Assembly: GCA_012514315.1 (NCBI GenBank)
Contig: JAAZAN010000120.1
Coordinates: 1 to 64,000 of the forward strand
Direction of reading: 5' to 3'
Source of the DNA: Chloroflexota bacterium
GTDB taxonomy: Bacteria > Chloroflexota > Anaerolineae > B4-G1
DNA length: 64,000 nt
Both the position numbers and the translations under genes were made by a program. Numbering within the stretch: the stretch's first letter is position 1; every line of letters begins with the position of its first letter. This document shows positions 17,298 through 25,156 of this stretch, piece after piece. The notes under the pieces are model-generated. The model saw only the letters and a program-made list of their open reading frames with translations, was not told where the DNA came from and ran no database searches.

Positions 17298-18338
17298 TTA
17301 CTCCAGATTGATCGGGTAGATGCCGTAGCGCTGATTGGCGTCGGACAGCATCAGCACGTTGTTTGGATCGAGATAGCTGGTCAGGCTGTTGCCACTCGTG
17401 AGGATGTAGCCGCCACCTGGGGCGACATCACGGATCAGCTCGCGAACCTCGGCGTCCACCTCCTGTGGTGTACCGATGGACAGCAGATTGAGGTCGACGT
17501 TGCCCAGGAGACAGAGGCGATGGCCATAGCTGCGCTTCATCGCTCGGATGTCCATCGCGCCCTTCTCGATGGGGTGAAGACCGGCGACGCCGAGTTCAAC
17601 GAACCAGTCGACGAGCGCCATCACATTTCCGTCAGTGTGCACTACCCAGGGGATCGTGATCTTGGGCGCTACTCTCTGGTATCGCGGGAGCACTAGGTCC
17701 CGAAACACTGACGGAGAGAAGAGTGTGCCGGACTTGTGAGCCATATCATCGGTCGTCACGAAGACGTCGAAGTCAAGCCCACATACGCGTTCAGCGACGA
17801 CCTCCATCCAGTCGAAGTAGATGTCAAGCAGAGTCTCGACGAATCCCGGGTCGTCGTACAACGCCAGACTGAACGTTTCCATACCCATGCTCAGCATAGT
17901 AGGGAAGATGCCCATTCGGGTCACCAGGCACGCCGCATGGTCCCCTTTCTTGCTGGCGAACTCCGCGGCCTCTTCATACAGGGCGTCGCTATATGGGTCC
18001 GGCAAGACGACGCGCGACAGATCCTCCCGGGAACGGATAAGACCATCGCCAAAGAAGTCGCGTCCGTCGGCGCCGCGGAGACGCTCTGCGAACACGGGCG
18101 CGCGCAGGACATAGGAAACGTTGTCGAGAGCAAGATGGTCCGCAATTGCTCGGGCCTCGCCTATCGTGAAGAGGTTCTGGTCGATGCAGGCCGTCTGACC
18201 GTCGTTCTCACGCCCCTGCAGTGTACCCGGTGGAAGAATGCGCCGCATCAGCGCAAGATCGATGCCGAACTCGCAGCGCGGTACCCGATCCGGCTCGCGC
18301 CGGGCTAGTGCAGTCAACATCCGTTCACGAGAGTTCAT
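17298..18338 (-). CDS. Uroporphyrinogen decarboxylase (URO-D) family protein
   Basis: A 346-residue URO-D superfamily protein opening with MNSRERMLTALARREPDRVP, the usual start of the MtaA-like branch rather than true HemE. VVHTDGNVMALVDWFVELGV and GLHPIEKGAMD match that branch; the zinc-binding His-x-Cys of MtaA/MtbA is replaced by HTD, so it is not a standard methylcobamide:CoM methyltransferase. No other haem genes lie near. A methyl-transfer role is possible because an MttB-family protein is encoded 17 kb away, but that is inference. ATG 18338 follows AAGGAGCC; an in-frame extension to 18485 overruns the promoter and is rejected. Confidence 0.8.
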   Translation of the reverse strand: MNSRERMLTALARREPDRVPRCEFGIDLALMRRILPPGTLQGRENDGQTACIDQNLFTIGEARAIADHLALDNVSYVLRAPVFAERLRGADGRDFFGDGLIRSREDLSRVVLPDPYSDALYEEAAEFASKKGDHAACLVTRMGIFPTMLSMGMETFSLALYDDPGFVETLLDIYFDWMEVVAERVCGLDFDVFVTTDDMAHKSGTLFSPSVFRDLVLPRYQRVAPKITIPWVVHTDGNVMALVDWFVELGVAGLHPIEKGAMDIRAMKRSYGHRLCLLGNVDLNLLSIGTPQEVDAEVRELIRDVAPGGGYILTSGNSLTSYLDPNNVLMLSDANQRYGIYPINLE

Positions 18339-18379
18339 AGTGCGGCTCCTTCCCAATGTAGCGTCACAGGCTTCGGTAG

Positions 18380-18407
18380 AGCATAGCAGAAGAGGAGGCC
18401 TTGTCAA
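18380..18407 (-). promoter_or_regulatory. Promoter of URO-D family gene
   Basis: Minus-strand TTGACA (18407-18402) and TATGCT (18385-18380), 16-bp spacer, 42 bp upstream of the ATG. Confidence 0.6.
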
Positions 18408-18606
18408 GCACCAAGGCTGTTGCACGAACAGCGAGGTACGTGTGCAAGGATCATAGGTCGACCGAAGGGCGTCATTCCTGGGCACATGCGCGCATGCCTG
18501 GCCAGCCTGCCGTGAGTGGCTTCTTGAAGCGCTGCGTATATCTGAAGGTAGTATCCCCCCTGTGGTTTGCCAGGAATCCGACCGGGTTCGACCGTTCTAT
18601 CTAGTC

Positions 18607-18634
18607 TTGACAATGCCAGCGTATGGGGTATAAT
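18607..18634 (+). promoter_or_regulatory. Consensus promoter of tRNA-Pro transcript
   Basis: TTGACA (18607-18612) and TATAAT (18629-18634), both perfect hexamers, 16-bp spacer. The tRNA begins 120 bp downstream, so a long 5' leader would have to be removed. Confidence 0.75.
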
Positions 18635-18702
18635 CACGGTCGTCGTAGCGCACTACATCAGGCATGAAGTGCACACTGAGGTGGTCTGATGGGGGAGCGT
18701 GC

Positions 18703-18718
18703 AGCGCGCTACAATGGG
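18703..18718 (+). repeat. 16-bp duplicate of the tRNA anticodon-arm sequence
   Basis: AGCGCGCTACAATGGG occurs at 18703-18718 and again inside the tRNA at 18777-18792 (end of D arm through anticodon). A further TAGCGCA at 18650-18656 matches the tRNA D-arm start. It looks like a partial or decayed duplication of the tRNA within its own leader. Confidence 0.55.
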
Positions 18719-18754
18719 TCGACAGCAGATTGTACCGCGCTGCTGCGGTCACAT

Positions 18755-18829
18755 CGGGGCGTAGCGCAGTTTGGCTAGCGCGCTACAATGGGGTTGTAGA
18801 GGTCCCGGGTTCAAATCCCGGCGCCCCGA
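18755..18829 (+). tRNA. tRNA-Pro (anticodon GGG)
   Basis: Folds as a complete cloverleaf. The acceptor stem pairs CGGGGCG (18755-18761) with CGCCCCG (18822-18828), discriminator A at 18829. The anticodon stem is CTACA/TGTAG with loop ATGGGGT (18788-18794), so the anticodon is GGG at 18790-18792, reading CCC proline codons. The T arm is CCGGG-TTCAAAT-CCCGG. The 3' CCA is not encoded. The CGGGG start is typical for bacterial tRNA-Pro. Confidence 0.93.
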
Positions 18830-18836
18830 CTGAGAC

Positions 18837-18882
18837 GAGGCACCCAGAACACTGACTCACCAGTCAGTGTTCTGGGTGCCTC
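18837..18882 (+). terminator. Strong hairpin after tRNA-Pro, probable terminator
   Basis: A perfect 21-bp inverted repeat (arms 18837-18857 and 18862-18882) with a 4-base loop starts 8 bp after the tRNA. It is followed by ATTGTTTG rather than a long T tract. It lies between convergent genes (tRNA plus, htpX-like minus) and could serve both. Confidence 0.7.
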
Positions 18883-18905
18883 ATTGTTTGCCCGTTACCG
18901 CAGAC

Positions 18906-19739
18906 TCACGGGCTGATGCTACCGCTGTGAGCGTGAATCCGCTGTTGAAGCCGGCGGTACTGCGGTGTCTGCGCGTATGCCCGCAGCTTCTCGATGCGCC
19001 GAATGGTCATCGGGTGCGTGGAAAGGACTTCGGCCAGCCCCGCCATCGTGTGGTCATCCTCTTGTTCCACGCGCCGCATAGCGCCTTCCAAGTCCATCTC
19101 GCCGCTCAGGTCGCGAACGCGCTGTGTCAGTCGCACAAGCGCCGAGATCGCTTTGTCCGGATTCCCGCATGCCAGAAGTCCGGCGCGGTCCGCTGAGAAC
19201 TCGCACATACGGTTCCACCAGAGAAACGCCACTGCCAGGAGCGCGGATGCGGCAAACGGGCTCGGGATGCCCGCCATGCCCCCAACAAGCGAATTCAGCC
19301 ACGTGTGCCCCAAATGAATGTGCCCCAGTTCGTGGCCGATGATGAAACGGAGCTCGTCCCTATCCATATGATCCAGCAGGCCAGCATACATCACCACGGT
19401 GTACGGAGGCACGAGCCCAAAGGTATAGGCATTGAGGGCCCGCACTGGCGCGACATAGACCGTGTAAGGGCCGATTCGAATCCGTCGTCCTACATCGCTG
19501 ACGATTCTGGCCAGGGCGGGCGCCGTCTGTGGCGTCACCGGGATCGCCTGTGCGATGACGTTCCTGTGGTGAGAACGGGTGGCCAGGAACGATATGACGA
19601 CCATCACGGTGATGAATGCCGCGCTCAGGCAGAGTGTTGCTGACGCAGTGACGGCAATTACGACGAGGACCAGGAGCATCGTGATCACGAGGACCAGCCG
19701 CTCGTTCGGATATCTGTACGCGCCCGTCGGTACACTCAT
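18906..19739 (-). CDS. HtpX-like M48 metalloprotease
   Basis: A 277-residue membrane-bound zinc protease. Two hydrophobic segments near residues 15-60 (VLVITMLLVLVVIAVTA, LCLSAAFITVMVVISFLA) anchor it; the catalytic zinc motif is FIIGHELGHIHLGH and the third ligand Glu is in MCEFSADRAG, both characteristic of family M48. FGLVPPYTVVMYAGLLDHMD is the preceding strand-turn. Such enzymes degrade misfolded membrane proteins. ATG 19739 is used; in-frame GTG 19796 would add an unsupported 19 residues. It is 93 bp after secF on the same strand and may be the last gene of that run. Confidence 0.85.
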   Translation of the reverse strand: MSVPTGAYRYPNERLVLVITMLLVLVVIAVTASATLCLSAAFITVMVVISFLATRSHHRNVIAQAIPVTPQTAPALARIVSDVGRRIRIGPYTVYVAPVRALNAYTFGLVPPYTVVMYAGLLDHMDRDELRFIIGHELGHIHLGHTWLNSLVGGMAGIPSPFAASALLAVAFLWWNRMCEFSADRAGLLACGNPDKAISALVRLTQRVRDLSGEMDLEGAMRRVEQEDDHTMAGLAEVLSTHPMTIRRIEKLRAYAQTPQYRRLQQRIHAHSGSISP

Positions 19740-19832
19740 AGCCAAGACTGTCCCTCCGATGGAGCGGGTTGCCTCAGGGCCGCTGTGCTCGGGCACAACG
19801 GCTCTCCAGACTCTCGATGCAGATTGTCGTCG

Positions 19833-20768
19833 TCAGGCGGCAACCTTGACCAATGTCTTGCGCCCAGCTCGTTTCTCCCACTCGACCAGAAGCGGAACGG
19901 CGATGAAGATTGCTGAGTACGTCTCGCTGACCATCCCGACGAGCAATGTTGCGATGAATGGCCGGATTGTCGATCCGCCAAACAGAATGATGGCGATCAT
20001 AACGAACATGGCATTCAGTTGGGTCGCTAACGATCTGTGCAATGTCTCCAGGATAGACCGATTGACGATGCGCTCGTAGGGCTCGCCACGCCGTTTGGGA
20101 ATGTTCTCCCGAATTCTGTCGAAGACCACAATAACATCCTGGACTGAGAAGCCGATCACAGTGAGGATCGCCGTAAGGAACAGAGCGTCCACTTCCCATC
20201 CCGCAACGATGCCCATCACTGCATAGAATCCGAAGGTCAGGACCAGGTTATGGGTCATGCCGGCAATCGTGCAGACTCCATATCGGAGCGCGTGAGGCAC
20301 GCGCCGGAATGAGAACCACATGAAGGCGACGATGACGAGGGACGCCACCAGAATCGCCATTCCGGCCGCACGAGCGACCTCATTGCCCACACTGGGTTCC
20401 ACCGAGTCAAACTGCAACGCATCGCGGTCCAGCGCTCCGATTCCCTCGTCAAGTGCCGTCAGCAGGCGGCTCAACTCCTCCGACGTCACCTCACGCGTGC
20501 GCACCTGCCACGTATGGTCATCGGGTCCCCCCAACGGTTGCACAATTGAGTTCTCGAATCCGAGGTCGTCGAAAACCTCACGAATGGACTCAGCATCTGC
20601 CGGTGAGTCGAACTTCAGCGTGAAGATGCTGCCGCCCACAAAGTCAATTCCCAGTCGGAGTGGTTGACCGTATCTCACAGCCGAGAGGACCATCACGATC
20701 AGGCTCAGAGCAATCAACACGCCCGAGAAAGCGAAGTACCAGCGCCGTTTCTCAACGATGTCGAACAT
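19833..20768 (-). CDS. secF: Protein translocase subunit SecF
   Basis: A 311-residue SecF. One N-terminal helix (WYFAFSGVLIALSLIVMVLS) precedes the conserved LGIDFVGGSIFTLKF, then a periplasmic-side domain of about 90 residues and five C-terminal helices with IGFSVQDVIVVFDRIRENI, the hallmark SecD/F motif, and ETLHRSLATQLNAMF. With SecD it uses the ion gradient to help pull proteins through SecYEG. It begins 6 bp after the secD stop, as in most bacteria. Confidence 0.95.
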   Translation of the reverse strand: MFDIVEKRRWYFAFSGVLIALSLIVMVLSAVRYGQPLRLGIDFVGGSIFTLKFDSPADAESIREVFDDLGFENSIVQPLGGPDDHTWQVRTREVTSEELSRLLTALDEGIGALDRDALQFDSVEPSVGNEVARAAGMAILVASLVIVAFMWFSFRRVPHALRYGVCTIAGMTHNLVLTFGFYAVMGIVAGWEVDALFLTAILTVIGFSVQDVIVVFDRIRENIPKRRGEPYERIVNRSILETLHRSLATQLNAMFVMIAIILFGGSTIRPFIATLLVGMVSETYSAIFIAVPLLVEWEKRAGRKTLVKVAA

Positions 20769-20774
20769 AGCTAC

Positions 20775-22181
20775 TTATACTCCCATCAGCCAGCGGCGTT
20801 GCTCGAGTGAATCGCCGGCCAAGACGGCAACTCCACGTACCAGTGTGCGCGTCGCAAACACGGCTGTGAATAGATTGACAGCTGTGCCGATTGCCAGCGT
20901 GATCGCGAAGCCCTTGACGACGCTGGCGCCGAAGTTGGTGCCGAAGAAGAAGAGGATGATACAGATGATCAGGGTGGAGATCTGAGCGTCTCGGATCGAG
21001 GGCCAGGCTCGCGTGAAGCCTGTCTCAATCGCCGAGCTGAGACGCCGCCCGCGCCTCATCTCCTCCTTCATGCGCTCGAAGATGAGGATGTTCGCGTCGA
21101 CCGCCATCCCGGCCGAGAGTATGAAACCTGCGATACCCGGTAGTGTGAGCGTGACCGGAAGGGTCTTGTAGAGTGCGAGGTTGATGAGCACGTAAATCAA
21201 GAGCGCGATGTCAGCCAGCGCGCCGGGCAGCCGGTAGTAGACTAGCATGAACGCGAGCACGACCGCGAGCCCGATGACGCCTGCCCGGATCGACTTCTGG
21301 ACCGACTCAGCTCCCAGGGTGGCGCCGATACGATTGAAGCTCTCTACCCGCAGGGGCACCGGGAGGGCGCCGTACTGAAGTTGGATTGCCAATTGTCGGG
21401 CGGTGTCATAGGTAAAGTCACCTCTGATCTGCGCCTGGCCGCCTGCGATCACTCCCTCGACAACCGGACACGATATGACCTCCTTGTCCAGAACAATGCA
21501 CAGATACTGGCCGATGTGTGATGCAGTGTAGGTTGCGAACAGTTGGGCCGCATCGTCGTTCAATTCAAATGGCACGACATAAGCGTTCTGGTCGTCGACA
21601 TCCAGCCCAACGTTCCTGATGCCGGCTCCGGTGAATATCGTCTCAAGCACCCGCGACTCGATCGGCGGCAGACCAGCTTCGTCTGCGCCTGCTCCTAGCC
21701 CAGCCGTCTCGTATGCTCTGAGGTCTGGCCCGCCCATCGTCGTGGTGACCAGCGTCCCGGCAGCCAGGGGAATTCTGCCTGCGTCTGCAAACTCAAGGAG
21801 CGCCGTTCCCTTGATGGTGTCAACTGCCTGCTCCGGGTTCTCGATGCCAGGAAGCTCGACGATGATTCTGCGTTCGCCCTGTGCCTGAACCAAGGGTTCC
21901 GTGAGCCCCAAGCTGTTAACACGGCTCTCAACAATGCGACGAGCAGTCTCCATTGATGCGGCATCAAGCCCCCGGTCGGAGGGTACATCGGCAGCGAGGA
22001 GTACCTGAAGCCCCCCCTGCAGGTCGAGGCCCAGGCGTAGTGCGATGTCACGGTGTGCTTCTGGCTGCCAGAAGAGCGCACTCTTGAACCAGTCCGCGTG
22101 CACGATGTTGAGGTCCACATAGAGTGCCAAGAGTGTCACTGCCACAATGAAGATGAATCGCCAGGTCTCTGTCTTTCTCAT
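20775..22181 (-). CDS. secD: Protein translocase subunit SecD
   Basis: A 468-residue SecD. After a first helix (FIFIVAVTLLALYVDLNIV) come LRLGLDLQGGLQVLLAA (P1 domain start), the P1 head with IIVELPGIENPEQA, and six C-terminal helices with SAGMAVDANILIFERMKEEM. It acts with SecF in preprotein export. I chose ATG 22181, 5 bp after AAAGGA; the GTG at 22199 and ATG at 22187 are in frame but less well placed. The gene is 59 bp downstream of isopentenyl phosphate kinase on the same strand. Confidence 0.95.
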   Translation of the reverse strand: MRKTETWRFIFIVAVTLLALYVDLNIVHADWFKSALFWQPEAHRDIALRLGLDLQGGLQVLLAADVPSDRGLDAASMETARRIVESRVNSLGLTEPLVQAQGERRIIVELPGIENPEQAVDTIKGTALLEFADAGRIPLAAGTLVTTTMGGPDLRAYETAGLGAGADEAGLPPIESRVLETIFTGAGIRNVGLDVDDQNAYVVPFELNDDAAQLFATYTASHIGQYLCIVLDKEVISCPVVEGVIAGGQAQIRGDFTYDTARQLAIQLQYGALPVPLRVESFNRIGATLGAESVQKSIRAGVIGLAVVLAFMLVYYRLPGALADIALLIYVLINLALYKTLPVTLTLPGIAGFILSAGMAVDANILIFERMKEEMRRGRRLSSAIETGFTRAWPSIRDAQISTLIICIILFFFGTNFGASVVKGFAITLAIGTAVNLFTAVFATRTLVRGVAVLAGDSLEQRRWLMGV

Positions 22182-22240
22182 AGTCATCCTTTCAGCCACC
22201 GCGATGCCGGGTATGGATTATAGTACGAGCGGTCAGCGGG

Positions 22241-23071
22241 TCAACGCGAACCGGGGCTCGTGGATGCGCTCACCAGTGTGCCTTCTCGGGCTGAGGGATC
22301 CACCAACACTCTGCGAAGCAGTTCAGGTTCCAGCCCGGATGCGATCTGCACAGTAGTGCGCTCCGACTCCCTCACGAGCTGAAGCATACGAGCGACTTTG
22401 GTTGTCATCCCTCCGGTGACGTCCACACCTCGACTTCCTCCCAAGACGCCCTGCAGCGCGTCGAAGTCGTCAGGGCTCACGGACGTAACCACCTGTCCAG
22501 ATCGGTGAAGGATGCCTGGGACCTCGCCAAGCATCAGCACGCGATCTGGATGCATTTGACCGGCAAGGTACAGGAAGATATCCTCGGTAGAGATGATGGT
22601 GCCACCACGCACGTCGTCCCAACAGATGTCGCCAAAAACCACCGGCACCAACCTCTTCTCCATCGCGGAGAGCAGCGGACGGACATCAAAGCGAACCAAG
22701 CGGCCATCCGTGGCCCACGCTGTGGCCGACGGCTGAACGCTGAGCACTGGGATGCCGGCGTTCAGCAACACATCTGTCACTATGCGGTTTAGGCGCGATG
22801 CGGCAGCACCAACCTCCGCGAAGCCGCGCCACTCTCTTCGGGTAGTGACACCTGCCCGCGTATCATACTCCTTCGCTGCCCAGTGCCCGTAGGACCCCGA
22901 TCCGTGGCCAATCAGGAGTCGGGTGTCAGGGACGGCGTCGAGCGCCGACCGGATCTCCATTGCCAGTCGGCCCAGCGTATCATCACGTACTGTGTAGGCG
23001 CGCGTCTTGTCGGTGATCAGCGATCCACCAAGCTTGAGGAAGACCAACTCTCGCTCTCCTTGATCACGCAT
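22241..23071 (-). CDS. Isopentenyl phosphate kinase
   Basis: A 276-residue amino acid kinase-fold enzyme. FLKLGGSLITDK is the nucleotide-binding start and LLIGHGSGSYGHWAAKEY contains the glycine loop with the catalytic-region His (GSGSYGH) that marks isopentenyl phosphate kinases over other members of the fold. VDVTGGMTTKVARML is the C-terminal nucleotide site. It phosphorylates isopentenyl phosphate to IPP, the last step of the modified mevalonate pathway found in archaea and some Chloroflexota. The start is ATG 23071 (overlapping the mevalonate kinase stop by 8 bp) or ATG 23086. The phosphomevalonate or mevalonate-phosphate decarboxylase that the route needs is not in the window. Confidence 0.9.
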   Translation of the reverse strand: MRDQGERELVFLKLGGSLITDKTRAYTVRDDTLGRLAMEIRSALDAVPDTRLLIGHGSGSYGHWAAKEYDTRAGVTTRREWRGFAEVGAAASRLNRIVTDVLLNAGIPVLSVQPSATAWATDGRLVRFDVRPLLSAMEKRLVPVVFGDICWDDVRGGTIISTEDIFLYLAGQMHPDRVLMLGEVPGILHRSGQVVTSVSPDDFDALQGVLGGSRGVDVTGGMTTKVARMLQLVRESERTTVQIASGLEPELLRRVLVDPSAREGTLVSASTSPGSR

Positions 23072-24044
23072 CTTCGACACCCCCATCCGTCGCCTTGTCG
23101 GCCCTGATTCTCGCGTAGATGATCCGAACGGCGCCCGCAGTTAGCAGGGCTGTGGTTACAGCGTCTCTGGTCGCTGAATTGACCAGCGCAATGACATTGC
23201 CGCCGCATCCCGCTCCTGAGAGCTTGGCTCCCAGCGAGCCAGCGCGGCAAGCTGCCTCAACGAGGGAATCAACCTGGGGCGTTGAGATCTGCAGTCGCTG
23301 CAGCAGAGCGTGGTTTTGTGCCATCAGACGTCCCAGGGTTACCACATCACCAACCTGCAACACCGTGCGGGTCTCCTCGACAATTGCGGCGATCGAGTCG
23401 AATATGCCATCGTACTGCTCGCGATCATGATTCCACAGCGATCGCACGTGCTTGACTGCCTCACGTGTGGAGCTTGGCATACCAGAGTCAGCTACGATCA
23501 GCTCCAACGACTGTCGAACCCGCAGCGGTTCGATCGGGCGGCCCGACTCATAGAATACAGGTTGCTCAAACGCGATGACTGTGTTGTCGATCCCGCTTGG
23601 CGTCCCGTGGTGGATTCTCTCAACCTCGTACGTGAGGGCCGATACAGTCGCCGGGGCGAGCTCGCACCCAAGAGCCCTGGTCAGAGCCCGGATCTCCGCG
23701 ACAGCGACGGCTGCGCCGCTTCCGAGGCCACTGGCAACAGGGATGTCCGATCTGATTGTGAGCGTCGCGTCCGGCTCAGGCACGCTGAGGCGCCTCAGTA
23801 CTTCCAGTGCAGCGACCGCGAGAGGGTCGTTGGGCGGCGCAGCAGAGAGGCCGTAGCAGGTTCCCAGGTCGCGCGCACAGATCTGAAGCCCGGCGCCTGT
23901 CCGGGATGGCAAGACCTCCGCACGCGCTCGGATCTGTGAGAGGGGAACAGCGATAGCCGGCCTGTGATAGACGACGGCGTGTTCGCCGCAAAGAATCACC
24001 TTGCCGCAGGCTGATGCATGAGAAGGCCAAATCTTACCGCGGAT
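23064..24044 (-). CDS. mvk: Mevalonate kinase, apparently starting at a non-standard AUC codon
   Basis: A GHMP kinase of 326 residues as read from ATC 24044. ILCGEHAVVYHRPAIAVPL is the family N-terminus, PVASGLGSGAAVAVAEI the ATP loop, HHGTPSGIDNTV the Asp-containing substrate loop and KLSGAGCGGNVIALV the third GHMP motif. It converts mevalonate to phosphomevalonate. The only standard start is GTG 23999, which would begin inside the first strand (within GKVILCGEH) and has no ribosome-binding site. Upstream codons continue the family pattern (SHASACGKV) back to an ATC preceded by AGGAG at 7 bp, directly after the stop of the UbiA-like gene. Either the AUC is used or a start was lost by sequence error. 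Confidence 0.88.
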   Translation of the reverse strand: MRGKIWPSHASACGKVILCGEHAVVYHRPAIAVPLSQIRARAEVLPSRTGAGLQICARDLGTCYGLSAAPPNDPLAVAALEVLRRLSVPEPDATLTIRSDIPVASGLGSGAAVAVAEIRALTRALGCELAPATVSALTYEVERIHHGTPSGIDNTVIAFEQPVFYESGRPIEPLRVRQSLELIVADSGMPSSTREAVKHVRSLWNHDREQYDGIFDSIAAIVEETRTVLQVGDVVTLGRLMAQNHALLQRLQISTPQVDSLVEAACRAGSLGAKLSGAGCGGNVIALVNSATRDAVTTALLTAGAVRIIYARIRADKATDGGVEDA

Positions 24045-24057
24045 GGTATCGCTCCTC

Positions 24058-24930
24058 TCAGTTCAGTACGTACATAATGAGTAGTATGGTGAGCGACCAC
24101 AGAGCGACCGCGACGAGCAAAGGCCGATCTGAGAGCAGGACCTCCTCGGGTGCACCGCCTACCTCTTTGACGTGGATCAGATAGAGGTAACGAAAGATGG
24201 CATACAGCACGTAAGGAATCGTCAGCATCATACTGTGATCCGGGGGAAGGTTCGGCGCCGAGAAAGTGTAGAGTGCGTAGGTCATCAGCGTCGACGCGGT
24301 GACGATCGTCAACGCGTGATCAAGCAGCGGCAGATTGTACTCCTGCAGACTCTGCCGATGGGCATTGGCGCTGGCCCGGAGCAGCACGAGCTCGTGGCGT
24401 CGCTTCCCGAAGCCGATGAGCAAGGCCAGGAGCGTCATACTCACATACAACCAGGGAGAGAACCGCTCGGCCTGGACCAGCGGCACTCCTGCAGCGACTC
24501 GCAGCACGAACCCCGCGGCAATCACGAGCACGTCGATGATGACTAGGTTCTTCAGCCAGAACGAGTACAGTACCTGCAGAACGAGGTAGCACGCCAGAAT
24601 GATGCCGAACGTCGGATGGACGTACAGACCCAGGGGTAGGGCGACGGCGGGGACCGCGATCGCTGTCACTATGGCTGGTGATCGACTGACTTCGCCAGAA
24701 GCGATCGGTCTGAAGCGTTTGCGAGGATGCTGTCGGTCCTTCTCCATATCGACCAGATCGTTGATCAGATAGACCGCGCCTGAGACTAGGCAAAGCAGGA
24801 TGAATCCGGCGAGTGACCGTAGGGCATAGCCCACGTTGAACAGTTTCACGTCGAACACTAGAGGCGCGAACACGACGACGTTCTTTGTCCACTGTTTGGG
24901 GCGCATGGATCGGACCAAGCCAGCAATCAA
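24058..24930 (-). CDS. UbiA-family decaprenyl-phosphate phosphoribosyltransferase-like protein
   Basis: A 290-residue, roughly nine-helix membrane protein of the UbiA superfamily. The starting SMRPKQWTKNVVVFAPLVF and the site YLINDLVDMEKDRQHPRKR are typical of 5-phosphoribosyl-1-pyrophosphate:decaprenyl-phosphate transferases (Rv3806c type), which make the precursor of arabinofuranosyl lipids; FRPIASGEVS follows. The start is TTG 24930, 6 bp after GGAGG. Its place ahead of mevalonate kinase and isopentenyl phosphate kinase fits a polyprenyl-lipid role. Other UbiA functions are possible. Confidence 0.8.
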   Translation of the reverse strand: MIAGLVRSMRPKQWTKNVVVFAPLVFDVKLFNVGYALRSLAGFILLCLVSGAVYLINDLVDMEKDRQHPRKRFRPIASGEVSRSPAIVTAIAVPAVALPLGLYVHPTFGIILACYLVLQVLYSFWLKNLVIIDVLVIAAGFVLRVAAGVPLVQAERFSPWLYVSMTLLALLIGFGKRRHELVLLRASANAHRQSLQEYNLPLLDHALTIVTASTLMTYALYTFSAPNLPPDHSMMLTIPYVLYAIFRYLYLIHVKEVGGAPEEVLLSDRPLLVAVALWSLTILLIMYVLN

Positions 24931-24992
24931 TTGGAGCCTCCATCGGTCAATGCGGTCCTTCTGGTCAGTCTGTACACTGGCCGCCGGGCTGG

Positions 24993-25021
24993 ATCATACC
25001 AGATGTGACTGGTTTCCGCAA
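24993..25021 (-). promoter_or_regulatory. Promoter of isoprenoid-secDF run
   Basis: Minus-strand TTGCGG (25021-25016) and TATGAT (24998-24993), 17-bp spacer, 63 bp upstream of the TTG start at 24930. Confidence 0.5.
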
Positions 25022-25156
25022 ACTGAACGGTCATCTAGACGGCCCAGTTCACGTTGCGGTGAGGCCGGTTGAATGTGGAGCTCGCCATTTCGCTGTCGAA
25101 TGAGGGGCGTTGCAGACTTACCCGCCGAGCACTTGCCGGCGAGGCGGAAGTGATGT

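Larger units (their letters stand above)
18339..18754. other. Intergenic region between URO-D gene and tRNA-Pro
   Basis: This 416-bp divergent gap contains the URO-D promoter (minus), the tRNA promoter (plus, 18607-18634) and a 120-bp tRNA leader with a 16-bp copy of tRNA sequence (18703-18718). Between 18410 and 18600 I see no gene or structured element. Confidence 0.6.

Noticed and set aside
17298-18338. HemE, uroporphyrinogen decarboxylase of haem synthesis
   Set aside because: The sequence follows the MtaA-like branch, with its characteristic start and HTDGN motif, and no haem synthesis genes adjoin.
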